A stretch of 64,000 nt of DNA from Pseudomonas benzenivorans (GTDB lineage: Bacteria; Pseudomonadota; Gammaproteobacteria; Pseudomonadales; Pseudomonadaceae), in assembly GCF_900100495.1 (NCBI RefSeq), contig NZ_FNCT01000018.1:1-64000 (forward strand). Direction: 5' to 3'. How positions within the stretch are numbered: position 1 is the stretch's first letter; each line of letters begins with the position of its first letter. The notes beneath the pieces were generated by a model. The model had not been told where the DNA came from and did no database searches. It saw only the letters and a program-made list of their open reading frames with translations. The translations under genes were made by a program, and so were the position numbers. Positions 37,746-46,728 of the stretch are shown here, in pieces.

Positions 37746-38680
37746 CGGTCGGGCTCCTGCTGGTCGGCCGGCACTCTGGCCGGCCCGGCGCCGGCGGCGC
37801 CCTGGGCGGCCGCTGGCGGCGCGGGCGGTTCCTGGGCCTGGCGATCGGCGGCTTCCTGCGCCTCGGCCGATTCGGTCGCGCGCTGTTCGGGGGTACGCGG
37901 GTCGGTGAACACCAGGAGCATGTAGCGGCTACGGTTCAGATTCGCGGTCGGCGTGGCCCGCACGATGGCGAAGGGCTGCCCGGAATCGTGAATCACCTCG
38001 GTCACCGTGGCCACCGGATAGCCCGAGGGGAAGCGCTGGCCCAGCCCGGAACTGACCAGCAGGTCGCCTTCCTTGATGTCCGCGGTGTCGGCCACATGGC
38101 GCAGCTCCAGGCGTTCCGGGTTGCCGGTGCCGCTGGCGATGGCGCGCAGGCCGTTGCGATTGACCTGCACCGGAATGCTGTGGGTGGTGTCGGTGAGCAG
38201 CAGCACCCGCGAGCTGTAGGGCATCACCTCGACCACCTGGCCCATCAGGCCGCGCGCATCGAGCACCGGCTGGCCGAGCAGCACACCGTCTTTCGCGCCC
38301 TTGTCGATCAGGATGCGGTGGGTGAAGGGATTGGGATCGATGCCGATCAGCTCGGTGGCCAGCACATCGTCATCGACCAGGGCCGAGGAGTTGAGCAGTT
38401 CGCGCAGGCGCACATTCTGCTCGGTCAACGCCGCGAGCTTCTGCAGGCGGCGCTGCATCATCAGGCGTTCGGCCTTGAGCTTTTCATTCTCCGCCGCCAG
38501 GTCGCTGCGCGAGCTGAGTTCCTCGGTGGCACTCTCCCACAGGGTGAGCGGCAGGCGCCCGAGCCAGTAAACCGGCTCGACCACCAGGCCCAACTGGCTG
38601 CGCACCGGCTGCAACACGCTGAAGCGCGCATCCACCACCATCAGCGCAGCCGACAGCACGGCGAACACCAGCAGGCGCAC
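37742..38680 (-). CDS. mreC: Rod shape-determining protein MreC
   Basis: A bitopic periplasmic scaffold of the elongasome with a transmembrane helix near the N-terminus, a coiled coil (about residues 50-95) and a beta-rich domain. An Ala/Pro/Gln-rich tail extends about 50 residues. The first standard start codon is GTG at 38678-38680, giving 312 residues. Twelve upstream codons (IKPLFAKGPSLG) look like genuine MreC N-terminus, and GAGGAA lies 6 nt before an ATC at 38714-38716. An in-frame TAG lies eight codons before that ATC (38738-38740), with no ATG, GTG or TTG between. The true start is therefore uncertain. Confidence 0.92.
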   Translation of the reverse strand: MRLLVFAVLSAALMVVDARFSVLQPVRSQLGLVVEPVYWLGRLPLTLWESATEELSSRSDLAAENEKLKAERLMMQRRLQKLAALTEQNVRLRELLNSSALVDDDVLATELIGIDPNPFTHRILIDKGAKDGVLLGQPVLDARGLMGQVVEVMPYSSRVLLLTDTTHSIPVQVNRNGLRAIASGTGNPERLELRHVADTADIKEGDLLVSSGLGQRFPSGYPVATVTEVIHDSGQPFAIVRATPTANLNRSRYMLLVFTDPRTPEQRATESAEAQEAADRQAQEPPAPPAAAQGAAGAGPARVPADQQEPDR

Positions 38681-38744
38681 ACCGAGCGAAGGACCTTTGG
38701 CGAAGAGTGGTTTGATGGCGAGTTCCTCATGAGCCTCAAGCTAC

Positions 38745-38785
38745 AAACAAAAAGCTGCAAGCGAGTGGAGACCCGGCTTGCAGCT
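38745..38785 (-). terminator. Intrinsic terminator between mreB and mreC
   Basis: On the minus strand AGCTGCAAGC (38776-38785) pairs perfectly with GCTTGCAGCT (38753-38762) across a 13-nt loop and is followed by TTTTTGTTTG. It lies 20 bp after the mreB stop and in front of mreC, so it should attenuate read-through into mreCD. Confidence 0.85.
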
Positions 38786-38805
38786 CGATACTTGATGCCG
38801 CTGGC

Positions 38806-39843
38806 TTACTCCGTGGAGAGCAGATCCATGGTGTGGCGATCCATCATATCCAGGGCCTTGCCACCGCCACGGGCCACGCAGGTCAGCGGGTCCTCGGCGA
38901 CGATCACCGGCAGCCCGGTTTCCTGGGCCAGCAGCTTGTCCAGGTCGCGCAGCAACGCGCCCCCGCCGGTCAGCACCAGACCGCGCTCGGCGATGTCCGA
39001 GGCCAGTTCCGGCGGCGACTGCTCCAGCGCGCTCTTGACCGCCTGGACGATGGTCGCCAGGGATTCCTGCAGCGCCTCGAGCACTTCGTTGGAGTTCAGG
39101 GTGAAGCTGCGCGGCACGCCCTCGGCCAGGTTGCGGCCGCGTACGTCGACTTCGCGGATCTCGCCGCCCGGATAGGCGGTACCGATTTCCTGCTTGATCC
39201 GCTCGGCGGTGGATTCGCCGATCAGACTGCCGTAGTTGCGCCGTACGTAGGTGATGATGGCTTCGTCGAAGCGGTCGCCGCCGACCCGCACGGACTCGGC
39301 GTAGACCACGCCGTTCAGCGAGATCAGCGCGATTTCCGTGGTGCCACCGCCGATATCGACGACCATCGAGCCACGGGCCTCCTCTACCGGCAGGCCGGCG
39401 CCGATGGCCGCGGCCATCGGTTCTTCGATCAGGAACACTTCGCGGGCGCCGGCACCGAGGGCCGATTCGCGGATGGCGCGACGTTCCACCTGGGTGGATT
39501 TGCACGGCACACAGATCAGCACGCGCGGGCTGGGCTGCAGGAAACTGTTCTCGTGAACCTTGTTGATGAAGTACTGCAGCATCTTCTCGCAGACGCTGAA
39601 GTCGGCGATCACGCCGTCCTTCATCGGACGGATGGCGGCGATGTTACCTGGGGTACGCCCGAGCATGCGCTTGGCTTCGGTACCGACGGCAACGACGCTC
39701 TTCTGGTTGCCGTGGGTACGGATGGCGACGACCGAGGGCTCGTTCAGGACGATACCGCGCTCGCGCACATAAATAAGGGTATTGGCAGTGCCCAGGTCAA
39801 TCGACAGATCGCTGGAAAACATGCCACGCAGTTTTTTGAACAT
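38806..39843 (-). CDS. mreB: Rod shape-determining protein MreB
   Basis: A 345-residue bacterial actin. The phosphate-1 loop is DLGTANTLIYVRERGIVLNE (in part). Further nucleotide-binding segments are VVDIGGGTTE and LTGGGALLRDL. It forms membrane-associated filaments that direct lateral peptidoglycan synthesis. It is divergent from gatC, with 226 bp between the two starts. Confidence 0.97.
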   Translation of the reverse strand: MFKKLRGMFSSDLSIDLGTANTLIYVRERGIVLNEPSVVAIRTHGNQKSVVAVGTEAKRMLGRTPGNIAAIRPMKDGVIADFSVCEKMLQYFINKVHENSFLQPSPRVLICVPCKSTQVERRAIRESALGAGAREVFLIEEPMAAAIGAGLPVEEARGSMVVDIGGGTTEIALISLNGVVYAESVRVGGDRFDEAIITYVRRNYGSLIGESTAERIKQEIGTAYPGGEIREVDVRGRNLAEGVPRSFTLNSNEVLEALQESLATIVQAVKSALEQSPPELASDIAERGLVLTGGGALLRDLDKLLAQETGLPVIVAEDPLTCVARGGGKALDMMDRHTMDLLSTE

Positions 39844-40069
39844 GGGATAGGGACCCTAGGCAACGCGTGGGTAAAAAAGAGCGGCAAACTCTAACAACGG
39901 CAGGGATTTTGAGCAAGGCGCCGATATGGTAGATTGCCTGTTTTTCTGGGCCTTCTGGGCTCATCATCGCGGCCTTTGACCACCAGCTCACGGAATCCGT
40001 TCCATGCACGCCTCGTGCGCGGCGGCCCGTCCTCCTTTCCACTGGCTGCCCGCATATCGGAGACCCCCA

Positions 40070-40357
40070 ATGGCGCTTGAACGCTCCGAAGTGGAGAAAA
40101 TCGCCCATCTGGCCCGACTGGGCCTGAATGAAGGCGAAATCCCACGCACCACCGAGACCCTCAACAATATTCTCGGGCTAATCGACCAGATGCAGGCGGT
40201 CGACACCACCGGCATCGAACCGCTGGCCCACCCTCTGGAAGCGACCCAGCGCCTGCGCGCCGACGTCGTGACCGAAGAAAACCACCGCGACGCCTACCAG
40301 GCCATCGCCCCGGCCGTGGAGAACGGTCTGTATCTGGTTCCCAAGGTGATTGAGTGA
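40070..40357 (+). CDS. gatC: Asp/Glu-tRNA amidotransferase subunit C
   Basis: A 95-residue small subunit of GatCAB, which converts Asp-tRNA(Asn) and/or Glu-tRNA(Gln) to the amide forms. It starts MALERSEVEKIAHLARLGL, ends VENGLYLVPKVIE and overlaps the gatA start. The frame is open to 40004, but 40070 fits the family. In pseudomonads the complex mainly serves Asn-tRNA formation. Confidence 0.95.
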   Translation: MALERSEVEKIAHLARLGLNEGEIPRTTETLNNILGLIDQMQAVDTTGIEPLAHPLEATQRLRADVVTEENHRDAYQAIAPAVENGLYLVPKVIE

Positions 40358-41808
40358 TGCATCGACTGACCCTGGCTGAAATCGCCCGTGCCCTGGCGGC
40401 CAAAGAATTCTCCGCCGAGGAACTGACCCGCAGCCTGCTGCAACGCATTCGGCGCCTCGACCCGCAACTCAACAGCTTCATCAGCGTCACCGAGGAACTC
40501 GCCCTGCAGCAGGCCCAGGCCGCCGACAGCCGCCGCGCCGCCGGCGAGAACGGCGCCCTGCTCGGCGCGCCGATCGGCCACAAGGACCTGTTCTGCACCC
40601 AGGGCATCCGCACCAGCTGCGGCTCCTTGATGCTCGACAACTTCAAGGCGCCGTACAACGCCACGGTGGTGGAGAAGCTCGCCGCCGCCGGCAGCGTGAC
40701 CCTCGGCAAGATGAACATGGACGAGTTCGCCATGGGCTCGGCCAACGAGTCCAGCCACTACGGCGCGGTGAAGAACCCGTGGAACCTCGAGCGCGTGCCC
40801 GGCGGCTCCTCCGGCGGCTCGGCCGCGGCGATCGCCGCGCGCCTGCTGCCGGCGGCCACCGGCACCGACACCGGCGGCTCGATCCGCCAGCCGGCGGCGC
40901 TGACCAACCTCACCGGGCTCAAGCCGACCTACGGACGGGTATCGCGCTGGGGCATGATCGCCTACGCCTCCAGCCTCGACCAGGGCGGCCCGCTGGCGCG
41001 TACCGCCGAAGATTGCGCCCTAATGCTGCAGGCCATGGCCGGCTTCGACGCCAAGGACTCGACCAGCGTCGATGCGCCGGTCGACGACTACCTCGCCAGC
41101 CTGAACCAGCCGCTCTCCGGCCTGCGCATCGGCCTGCCGAAGGAATACTTCGGCGCCGGCCTCGACAGCCGCATCGCCGACGTGGTCATGGCCAGCGTCA
41201 AGCAACTCGAACAGCTCGGCGCCAGCGTGAAAGAGATTTCCCTGCCGAACATGCAGCACGCGATTCCCGCCTACTACGTGATCGCCCCGGCCGAGGCCTC
41301 CTCCAACCTGTCGCGCTTCGACGGCGTGCGCTTCGGCTACCGCTGCGAGCAGCCGAGCGACCTCACCGACCTGTACAAGCGCTCGCGCGCCGAAGGCTTC
41401 GGCGCCGAGGTCAAGCGGCGCATCATGGTCGGCACCTACGCGCTGTCCGCCGGCTACTACGACGCCTACTACCTCAAGGCGCAGAAGATCCGCCGGTTGA
41501 TCAAGAACGACTTCGTCAGCGCCTTCGCCGAGGTCGACGTGATCCTCGGCCCGACCACGCCGAACCCGGCCTGGAAGCTCGGCGAGAAGAACAACGACCC
41601 GGTTGCCGCCTACCTGGAAGACATCTACACCATCACCGCCAACCTCGCCGGCCTGCCGGGCATCTCCATGCCGGCCGGCTTCGTCGACGGCCTGCCGGTC
41701 GGCGTGCAATTGCTCGCGCCCTACTTCCAGGAAGGCCGCCTGCTCAACGTCGCCCACCAGTACCAACTGGCGACCGACTGGCACACCCACACTCCGGCTG
41801 GATTTTAA
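40357..41808 (+). CDS. gatA: Asp/Glu-tRNA amidotransferase subunit A
   Basis: A 483-residue amidase-signature enzyme that releases ammonia from glutamine. The Lys-Ser-Ser triad is visible in GAPIGHKDLF, GGSSGGSAAA and GTDTGGSIRQPA. The ATG at 40357 overlaps the gatC stop by one base; a GTG one codon upstream is the alternative. Confidence 0.97.
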   Translation: MHRLTLAEIARALAAKEFSAEELTRSLLQRIRRLDPQLNSFISVTEELALQQAQAADSRRAAGENGALLGAPIGHKDLFCTQGIRTSCGSLMLDNFKAPYNATVVEKLAAAGSVTLGKMNMDEFAMGSANESSHYGAVKNPWNLERVPGGSSGGSAAAIAARLLPAATGTDTGGSIRQPAALTNLTGLKPTYGRVSRWGMIAYASSLDQGGPLARTAEDCALMLQAMAGFDAKDSTSVDAPVDDYLASLNQPLSGLRIGLPKEYFGAGLDSRIADVVMASVKQLEQLGASVKEISLPNMQHAIPAYYVIAPAEASSNLSRFDGVRFGYRCEQPSDLTDLYKRSRAEGFGAEVKRRIMVGTYALSAGYYDAYYLKAQKIRRLIKNDFVSAFAEVDVILGPTTPNPAWKLGEKNNDPVAAYLEDIYTITANLAGLPGISMPAGFVDGLPVGVQLLAPYFQEGRLLNVAHQYQLATDWHTHTPAGF

Positions 41809-41833
41809 TCATGGCGCAGCCATGCAACCCTTG

Positions 41834-41881
41834 CCCCTCTCCCTTCGGGAGAGGTTGGCGCGCAGCGCCGGGTGAGGGTCA
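41834..41881. repeat. CCCTCTCCC-ttc-GGGAGAGG hairpin repeat, copy 1
   Basis: A compact element of two dyads, CCTCTCCC (41836-41843) with GGGAGAGG (41847-41854), then GCGCGCAGCGC and GGGTGAGGGT, fills the gatA-gatB gap. A diverged copy in the opposite orientation lies at 47322-47369. Confidence 0.75.
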
Positions 41882-41913
41882 TGGCCGCGACACCGTGTTA
41901 TAGGAATCGCACT

Positions 41914-43359
41914 ATGCAATGGGAAACCGTGATCGGGCTGGAAATCCATACCCAGCTCGCCACCCGCTCGAAGATCTTCTCCGCCAGCGCCACCACCTTC
42001 GGCGCCGAACCCAACACCCAGGCCAGCCTGGTCGACCTCGGCATGCCCGGCGTGCTGCCGGTGCTCAATGAAGAAGCGGTGCGCATGGCGGTCAAGTTCG
42101 GCCTGGCGATCGACGCCGAAATCGGCCCGAGCAACGTCTTCGCGCGCAAGAACTACTTCTACCCGGACCTGCCCAAGGGCTACCAGATCAGCCAGATGGA
42201 GCTGCCGATCGTCGGCAAGGGCCACCTCGACATCACCCTGGAAGACGGCACGGTCAAGCGTATCGGCGTGACCCGCGCGCACCTGGAAGAGGACGCCGGC
42301 AAGAGCCTGCACGAAGACTTCCACGGCATGACCGGCATCGACCTCAATCGCGCCGGCACGCCGCTGCTGGAAATCGTCTCCGAGCCGGACATGCGCAGCG
42401 CCAAGGAAGCCGTGGCCTACGTCAAGGCGATCCACGCGCTGGTGCGCTACCTGGGCATCTGCGACGGCAACATGGCCGAAGGCTCGCTGCGCTGCGACTG
42501 CAACGTCTCGGTACGGCCCAAGGGCCAGGCCGAGTTCGGCACCCGCTGCGAGATCAAGAACGTCAACTCCTTCCGCTTCATCGAGAAGGCGATCAACAGC
42601 GAGGTGCAGCGGCAGATCGAACTGATCGAGGACGGCGGCAAGGTCATCCAGCAGACCCGCCTGTACGACCCGAACAAGGACGAAACCCGCGCCATGCGCA
42701 GCAAGGAGGAAGCCAACGACTACCGTTACTTCCCCGATCCCGACCTGCTGCCGGTGCTGATCGGCGCCGAATTCCTCGAGGCCACCCGCGCTACCCTGCC
42801 CGAGCTGCCGCCGCAGAAGCGCGAGCGCTTCCAGAGCCAGTTCGGCCTGTCGGCCTACGACGCCAGCGTGCTGGCCTCCAGCCGCGAGCAGGCGGACTAC
42901 TTCGAGCAGGTGGTGAGCATCGCCGGCGACGCCAAGCTGGCGGCCAACTGGGTGATGGTCGAGCTGGGCAGCCTGCTCAACAAGGAAGGCCTGGAAATCG
43001 AGCAAGCGCCGGTATCCGCCGAACAACTGGGCGGCATGCTGCTGCGCATCAAGGACAACACCATCTCCGGCAAACTGGCGAAGATGGTCTTCGAGGCCAT
43101 GGCCGCCGGCGAAGGCTCGGCCGATCAGGTCATCGAGGCCCGCGGCCTCAAGCAGGTCACCGACAGCGGCGCCATCGAGAGCATGCTCGACGAAGTGCTG
43201 GCGGCCAACGCCGAGCAGGTCGAACAGTACCGCGCCAGCGACGAAGCCAAGCGCGGCAAGATGTTCGGCTTCTTCGTCGGCCAGGCGATGAAGGCCTCGA
43301 AGGGCAAGGCCAACCCCGGCCAGGTGAACGAACTGCTGAAGAAGAAGCTCGAAGGTTGA
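41914..43359 (+). CDS. gatB: Asp/Glu-tRNA amidotransferase subunit B
   Basis: A 481-residue tRNA-binding kinase-like subunit of GatCAB. It starts MQWETVIGLEIHTQL. The conserved core includes LGMPGVLPVLNEEAV, RKNYFYPDLPKGYQISQ and RCDCNVSVRP. The C-terminal YqeY-like domain is complete (KGKANPGQVNELLKKKL). The start at 41914 is chosen because upstream in-frame sequence lies in the repeat. Confidence 0.97.
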   Translation: MQWETVIGLEIHTQLATRSKIFSASATTFGAEPNTQASLVDLGMPGVLPVLNEEAVRMAVKFGLAIDAEIGPSNVFARKNYFYPDLPKGYQISQMELPIVGKGHLDITLEDGTVKRIGVTRAHLEEDAGKSLHEDFHGMTGIDLNRAGTPLLEIVSEPDMRSAKEAVAYVKAIHALVRYLGICDGNMAEGSLRCDCNVSVRPKGQAEFGTRCEIKNVNSFRFIEKAINSEVQRQIELIEDGGKVIQQTRLYDPNKDETRAMRSKEEANDYRYFPDPDLLPVLIGAEFLEATRATLPELPPQKRERFQSQFGLSAYDASVLASSREQADYFEQVVSIAGDAKLAANWVMVELGSLLNKEGLEIEQAPVSAEQLGGMLLRIKDNTISGKLAKMVFEAMAAGEGSADQVIEARGLKQVTDSGAIESMLDEVLAANAEQVEQYRASDEAKRGKMFGFFVGQAMKASKGKANPGQVNELLKKKLEG

Positions 43360-43377
43360 AACCCTGCAAGCCGATCG

Positions 43378-43400
43378 ACGCCGGGCTTGCCCCGGCGTTT
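43378..43400 (+). terminator. Intrinsic terminator after gatB
   Basis: ACGCCGGG-cttgc-CCCGGCGT followed by TTTGT lies 18 bp after the gatB stop. Confidence 0.65.
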
Positions 43401-43422
43401 GTCCATCTGGAGAACCCGCTCG

Positions 43423-43815
43423 ATGCCGACTAGTAGCCCGCTGATCCGCAACGGCCTGATCCTCACCGCGCTGTTCGCCCTGCTCGTCGGCTGCGCCGGC
43501 CAGCGCATCGACAGCGACGGCTACAGCGCCGAAGGCAAGGCCTCGTACTACGGCGCGCGCCACCATGGCCGCAAGACCGCCAGCGGCGAGCGTTTCGACC
43601 AGCACGCACTGACCGCCGCGCACCGCAGCCTGCCGTTCGGCAGCCGGGTGCGGGTGACCAACCTGCGCAACGACAAGAGCGTGGTGGTGCGCATCAACGA
43701 CCGCGGGCCCTACGCCAGGGGCCGCATCATCGATCTGTCGAAGAAGGCCGCCGAGCAGCTCGACATGCTCCGCGCCGGCGTGGTGCCGGTACGCGTGCAG
43801 CAACTGGCGGACTGA
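43423..43815 (+). CDS. RlpA-like septal-ring lipoprotein (DPBB domain)
   Basis: A 130-residue lipoprotein. The lipobox LLVGC puts lipidated Cys near residue 24, followed by a double-psi beta-barrel domain (GKASYYGARHHGRKTASGERFD ... VVVRINDRGPYARGRIIDLS). It lacks the C-terminal SPOR domain of full-length RlpA, so it is the short type. RlpA proteins cleave naked glycan strands at the septum; whether this short form is catalytic is not known. The start at 43423 (MPTSSPLIRNG) gives a normal signal peptide. Confidence 0.9.
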   Translation: MPTSSPLIRNGLILTALFALLVGCAGQRIDSDGYSAEGKASYYGARHHGRKTASGERFDQHALTAAHRSLPFGSRVRVTNLRNDKSVVVRINDRGPYARGRIIDLSKKAAEQLDMLRAGVVPVRVQQLAD

Positions 43816-43915
43816 ACCACGCCTCGTCACAGTTGCTAACCAATAACCGTTGCGCCCCTCTGGCCCATGGCGTGCGGATCATTACACTGGGCGCATTTGC
43901 CGGAGCCCCTTGCTG

Positions 43916-45025
43916 ATGACCCCGATGACCTTCGTCTACCTGATCGCCGGCCTGCTGCTGCTGGTCGCCGGCGCCGAAGTGCTGGTGCGCGGCGCCGCCA
44001 AGCTGGCGGCGCAATTCGGCATCCCGCCGCTGATCATCGGCCTCACCGTGGTGGCCTTCGGCACCAGCGCGCCGGAAACCGCGGTCAGCGTGCAGGCCGC
44101 CCTGGGCGGCAGCGGCGACCTGGCCATCGGCAACGTGCTCGGCAGCAACATCGCCAACGTCCTGCTGATCCTCGGCCTGACCGCGCTGATCGCCCCGCTG
44201 ATCGTCTCGCGCCAGCTGATCCGCCTGGACGTGCCGATCATGATCGGCGCCAGCCTGCTGACCTTCGCCCTGGCCTGGGACGGCGAGCTGAGCCGGCTCG
44301 ACGGCGCCCTGCTGTTCAGCGGCGTACTGGCCTACACCACCTTCCTGATCATCGGCAACCGCAAGAACCCGGCCGCCGGCGACGACGATGAATTCGCCAA
44401 GGAGTTCGGCCTACACCAGGCCGCCAGACCCTATGCCTGGCTGATCAACCTGGCGCTGATCGGCACCGGCCTGACCCTGCTGGTGGGCGGCGCCAATCTC
44501 CTGGTCGAAGGCGCAGTCAGCCTGGCCCGCACCCTCGGCCTGTCGGAACTGGTGATCGGCCTGACCCTGGTGGCCGTCGGCACCTCGCTGCCGGAGCTGG
44601 CGACCTCGCTGCTCGCCGCGCTCAAGGGCGAGCGCGACATCGCGGTGGGCAATATCGTCGGCAGCAACATCTTCAACCTGCTCTGCGTGCTCGGCCTGGC
44701 TTCGCTGCTGTCGCCGCTGCCGATCTCGGTGTCACCGAACGCTCTGGCCTTCGACTTCCCGGTGATGAGCGCGGTGGCCGTCGCCTGCCTGCCGATCTTC
44801 TTCGCCGGTTACCGCATCAACCGCTGGGAAGGCCTGCTGTTCCTCGCCTACTACGCCGCCTACAGCCTCTACCTTGTGCTGTTCGCCACTGGCCGGCCGT
44901 TCGCCCAGACCTTCGGCGAAGCCATGCTCGGCTATGTACTGCCGCTGACCGCGGTGACCCTGGTAGTCCTCGCCGGGCGCGCCTGGCACAGACAACGCCC
45001 GACCACAGATGGAGTGAACGGATGA
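43916..45025 (+). CDS. Calcium/sodium antiporter (CaCA family, YrbG-like)
   Basis: A 369-residue inner-membrane cation/Ca2+ exchanger with about ten membrane segments and two inverted alpha-repeats. The first is VVAFGTSAPETAVSVQAA with GNVLGSNIANVLLILG. The second is LVAVGTSLPELATSLLAA with GNIVGSNIFNLLCVLG. These carry the ion-binding acidic residues. The ATG at 43916 follows a weak Shine-Dalgarno. The stop overlaps the next gene by 4 bp. Confidence 0.93.
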   Translation: MTPMTFVYLIAGLLLLVAGAEVLVRGAAKLAAQFGIPPLIIGLTVVAFGTSAPETAVSVQAALGGSGDLAIGNVLGSNIANVLLILGLTALIAPLIVSRQLIRLDVPIMIGASLLTFALAWDGELSRLDGALLFSGVLAYTTFLIIGNRKNPAAGDDDEFAKEFGLHQAARPYAWLINLALIGTGLTLLVGGANLLVEGAVSLARTLGLSELVIGLTLVAVGTSLPELATSLLAALKGERDIAVGNIVGSNIFNLLCVLGLASLLSPLPISVSPNALAFDFPVMSAVAVACLPIFFAGYRINRWEGLLFLAYYAAYSLYLVLFATGRPFAQTFGEAMLGYVLPLTAVTLVVLAGRAWHRQRPTTDGVNG

Positions 45026-45402
45026 ACGATAAGCACGACAGCGGCCTGCAGGTACGCCGCGAAGTGATGGGCGACGCCTATGTCGAGCGCGCCCTGGGCA
45101 ACGCCAGCGAATTCAGCGCGCCCTTGCAGGCGTTCGTCAACGAACACGCCTGGGGCGGCGTGTGGACTCGCGATGGCCTGCCGCGCAAGACCCGCAGCCT
45201 GATCACCCTGGCCGCGCTGACCGCCCTGAAGTGTCCGCAGGAACTGAAAGGCCACGTGCGCGGCGCCTTGAACAACGGCTGCACGGTGGAGGAAATCCGC
45301 GAAGCGCTGCTGCACTGCGCGGTGTATGCCGGGGTGCCGGCGGCCATCGACGCCTTCCGCGCGGCGCAGGAAGTGATCGACGAATACCAGCAGCGGAAGT
45401 AG
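45022..45402 (+). CDS. Carboxymuconolactone decarboxylase family protein
   Basis: A 126-residue AhpD-like/CMD family protein close in length and pattern to PcaC. It has RDGLPRKTRSLITLAALTAL, a helix with NNGCTVEEIREALLHCAVYAGVPAAIDAF, and the conserved His-Cys (HCAVYAG). No other beta-ketoadipate genes are near, so true 4-carboxymuconolactone decarboxylase activity is only a guess. ATGA overlap with the antiporter gene implies cotranscription. Confidence 0.87.
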   Translation: MNDKHDSGLQVRREVMGDAYVERALGNASEFSAPLQAFVNEHAWGGVWTRDGLPRKTRSLITLAALTALKCPQELKGHVRGALNNGCTVEEIREALLHCAVYAGVPAAIDAFRAAQEVIDEYQQRK

Positions 45403-45440
45403 GAGACTGTCGCGGAATTACTGTTTCGATGACGCCGGCT

Positions 45441-45480
45441 CGTAGGGTGTGCGGGGCCGCCTAGGCCGTGCGCACCAGGC
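45441..45480. repeat. CGTAGGGTGTGCGGGGCCGC repeat, copy 2 of the GTGCGCAC family
   Basis: It begins CGTAGGGTGTGCGGGG and ends CCGTGCGCACC, inverted relative to copy 1 at 26658-26682. A second partial unit (TGGTGCGCGCAGCCTACAC) follows at about 45493-45511. It lies between convergent genes and may help end transcription. Confidence 0.65.
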
Positions 45481-45559
45481 ACCAGGTGGTCAGTGGTGCG
45501 CGCAGCCTACACAGGTCAGCCGCAGCCGCTTGAACAATGGATTATTGCGCGACGGCACA

Positions 45560-46501
45560 CTAGATCCAGCCCACCCACTGCAACAGCAGCAAACCGATAT
45601 TGATGGTCAGCACCGCTCCCAGGGTGGTGATCACGATGATCGCCGCCGCCAGTTGATGGTTGCCGTTCACCGCCCGCGCCATGACGAAGCTGGCCGCCGC
45701 CGTGGGGCTGGCGAAATACAGGAAGAGAATCGCCAGGTCGGCGTCGCGAAAGCCACACAGCCAGGCGCCCAGGGTCGCCAACAGCGGCAGCCAGACCAGT
45801 TTCATCAGGCTCGAACCGATGGCCGTACCACTGCTCGCACGCAGCGAGGCCAGGCTCAGGGTGCCGCCGATGCAGATCAGCGCCAGCGGCAGGGTCATCT
45901 GCGCGAAGTATTCGGCCGAGGTCAGCAACCAGCTCGGCAGCGCCAACTGCCAGTAGGCGATCGGGATGGCCGCCAGCACGCCGATGATCAACGGGTTGCT
46001 GAGGATGCTCCGGCCTATGGCCCAGGGGTCGGACTTGCTCTCGGGGCTGTAGATGGCCAGGACGATCGCCGCGAGAGTGTTGTAGCAGAGGATCACCACG
46101 CCACCGAGCACCGCGCCCACCGACAAGCCATAGTCGCCGTACATGCTGGTGGCCAGCGCCAGGCCGACGATGCCGTTGTTGCCGCGAAAGGCGCCCTGGG
46201 TGTAGATGCCGCGGTCGACTCGCGGGCAACGCCAGATCGCCCAGCCCCAGGCGATCAGGAAGCACAGCAGGGTCGCCAGCACGAAGTAGCCGAGCAGCGC
46301 CGGCTGCAGGGCGGTGCTCAGGTCCGCCTTGACGATGCCGAGGAACAGCAGGGTCGGCATGGTGCCGCGGAACACCAGGGACGAGGCGGTGTTGATGAAC
46401 GCCACGTCGATCCAGCCCAGGCGCTTGAGGCCCACGCCGAGGAACAGCATGGCGAAGACCGGCGCAGTGATGACGAGGGTTTGCTGGACGACGGCGAGCA
46501 T
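45560..46501 (-). CDS. AEC-family (auxin efflux carrier-like) transporter
   Basis: A 313-residue inner-membrane protein with about ten hydrophobic segments. The fold and segments such as FRGNNGIVGLALATSMYG and FLYFASPTAAASFVMARAV match bacterial AEC/BART permeases. Substrates in this family include malonate and other organic acids; the one here is unknown. It is monocistronic, ending convergently with the CMD gene. The 227-bp region behind it (46502-46728) has a REP-like GGAGCGGCCCATGGCC at about 46626 and no gene. Confidence 0.88.
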   Translation of the reverse strand: MLAVVQQTLVITAPVFAMLFLGVGLKRLGWIDVAFINTASSLVFRGTMPTLLFLGIVKADLSTALQPALLGYFVLATLLCFLIAWGWAIWRCPRVDRGIYTQGAFRGNNGIVGLALATSMYGDYGLSVGAVLGGVVILCYNTLAAIVLAIYSPESKSDPWAIGRSILSNPLIIGVLAAIPIAYWQLALPSWLLTSAEYFAQMTLPLALICIGGTLSLASLRASSGTAIGSSLMKLVWLPLLATLGAWLCGFRDADLAILFLYFASPTAAASFVMARAVNGNHQLAAAIIVITTLGAVLTINIGLLLLQWVGWI

Positions 46502-46728
46502 GGCAGCCCCTGGGCAGACGATTTGCTTAGGGGGCTAATAGTAGCAAGAGAAGAGGTACGACAACCTAACACTATCCGCGCATAGGCGAATCTTCGTCCG
46601 AGCTACGGTTTTTGGCTGCTTCGCAGGAGCGGCCCATGGCCGCGATAGGGCCTGCCGCCAAAAGCATCGCGGGCATGGGCTAGGCGCCCCGGCTCGACGC
46701 CCCACCGCTGCTACGTCCGGCGCCGGTC

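Noticed and set aside
41809..43830. 673-codon open frame on the minus strand opposite gatB and the RlpA-like gene
   Set aside because: Shadow frame spanning two real genes and a terminator, with no ribosome binding site or recognisable domain.
45022..45402. Evidence of a beta-ketoadipate (pca) cluster
   Set aside because: Only one carboxymuconolactone-decarboxylase-like gene is present and it overlaps an antiporter gene; no pcaB, pcaD or pcaIJ nearby.
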